Positions 38,893-38,894 of a stretch of DNA of 38,894 bases are shown piece by piece. The DNA comes from Actinomadura chibensis NBRC 106107 (GTDB taxonomy: Bacteria; Actinomycetota; Actinomycetes; Streptosporangiales; Streptosporangiaceae). The stretch spans positions 1 to 38,894 of the forward strand of contig NZ_BCQP01000087.1 of assembly GCF_001552135.1 (NCBI RefSeq), given 5' to 3'. Position 1 is the stretch's first letter. Each line of letters starts with the position of its first letter. The position numbers and the translations under genes are program-made. The notes below the pieces were generated by a model. The model made no database searches. It was not told the DNA's origin and saw only the letters and a program-made list of their open reading frames with translations.

Positions 38893-38894
38893 AG

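Noticed and set aside
38880..38894. End of a minus-strand gene at the window edge
   Set aside because: A TAG with four codons before it can be read, but this is too short to support, and the same bases form a hairpin.

Overview
The window is about 73% G+C with strong third-position G/C, and it is rich in ECF sigma factors, TetR and MarR regulators, and GTG starts. This fits a soil actinomycete, and the gene content would suit an Actinomadura or Streptomyces relative, though I cannot place the genus. I see no rRNA, tRNA, CRISPR array, transposase or integrase.

Layout. 1-14.5 kb is a mosaic of short one- to three-gene units. It begins with the tail of a two-component system (end of a sensor kinase plus a NarL-type response regulator). 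Next come a large membrane protein, a TetR/Dabb pair around a long palindrome, a flavin-dependent monooxygenase-like gene with a strong terminator, and a Tet(M)/Otr(A)-like ribosomal protection GTPase. Two TetR-controlled divergent units follow. An ECF41-type sigma factor then lies divergent from a carboxymuconolactone-decarboxylase gene, with near-identical promoters facing each way. The section ends with an NTF2-like/ECF sigma pair and an OhrR-like MarR regulator. A 22-24 bp tandem array (14551-14820) separates this section from the next.

14.9-28.5 kb is one minus-strand operon of 13 genes, almost all overlapping or nearly touching. In transcription order they are: N-acyl-D-amino-acid deacylase-like amidohydrolase, ribose-type ABC importer (binding lipoprotein, double ATPase, two permeases), M20 deacylase, metallo-beta-lactamase fold hydrolase, IclR regulator, D-serine-dehydratase/D-threonine-aldolase-like PLP enzyme, KDPG aldolase, PfkB (KDG-type) kinase, RidA, and an unrecognised, probably TIM-barrel protein. 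Together they read as a route that imports an N-acylated 2-amino sugar acid (N-acyl-D-glucosaminate is my best guess). The route would de-acylate it, eliminate ammonia to give 2-keto-3-deoxygluconate, phosphorylate that, and split it to pyruvate and glyceraldehyde 3-phosphate. A plain N-acyl-D-amino acid is the conservative alternative. The aldolase/kinase junction carries a 75-bp tandem duplication in frame.

28.7-33.5 kb holds an ECF sigma factor fused to a zinc-finger, transmembrane and extracytoplasmic domain, a SigE-family sigma factor, a cysteine-rich RlpA-like barrel protein overlapping a MauE-like membrane protein, and a small acidic protein. 33.6-34.26 kb is non-coding: an A+T-richer island with repeated CTCTCTA motifs and a perfect hairpin, then a degenerate repeat tract. 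34.3-35.7 kb is an ORC/Cdc6-like AAA+ ATPase whose promoter carries an exact actinobacterial LexA (SOS) box. 35.8-37.4 kb is a pirin gene broken by one extra base, divergent from a MarR regulator with matching operators on both sides. The window ends with a small membrane protein and an M15 peptidase lipoprotein.
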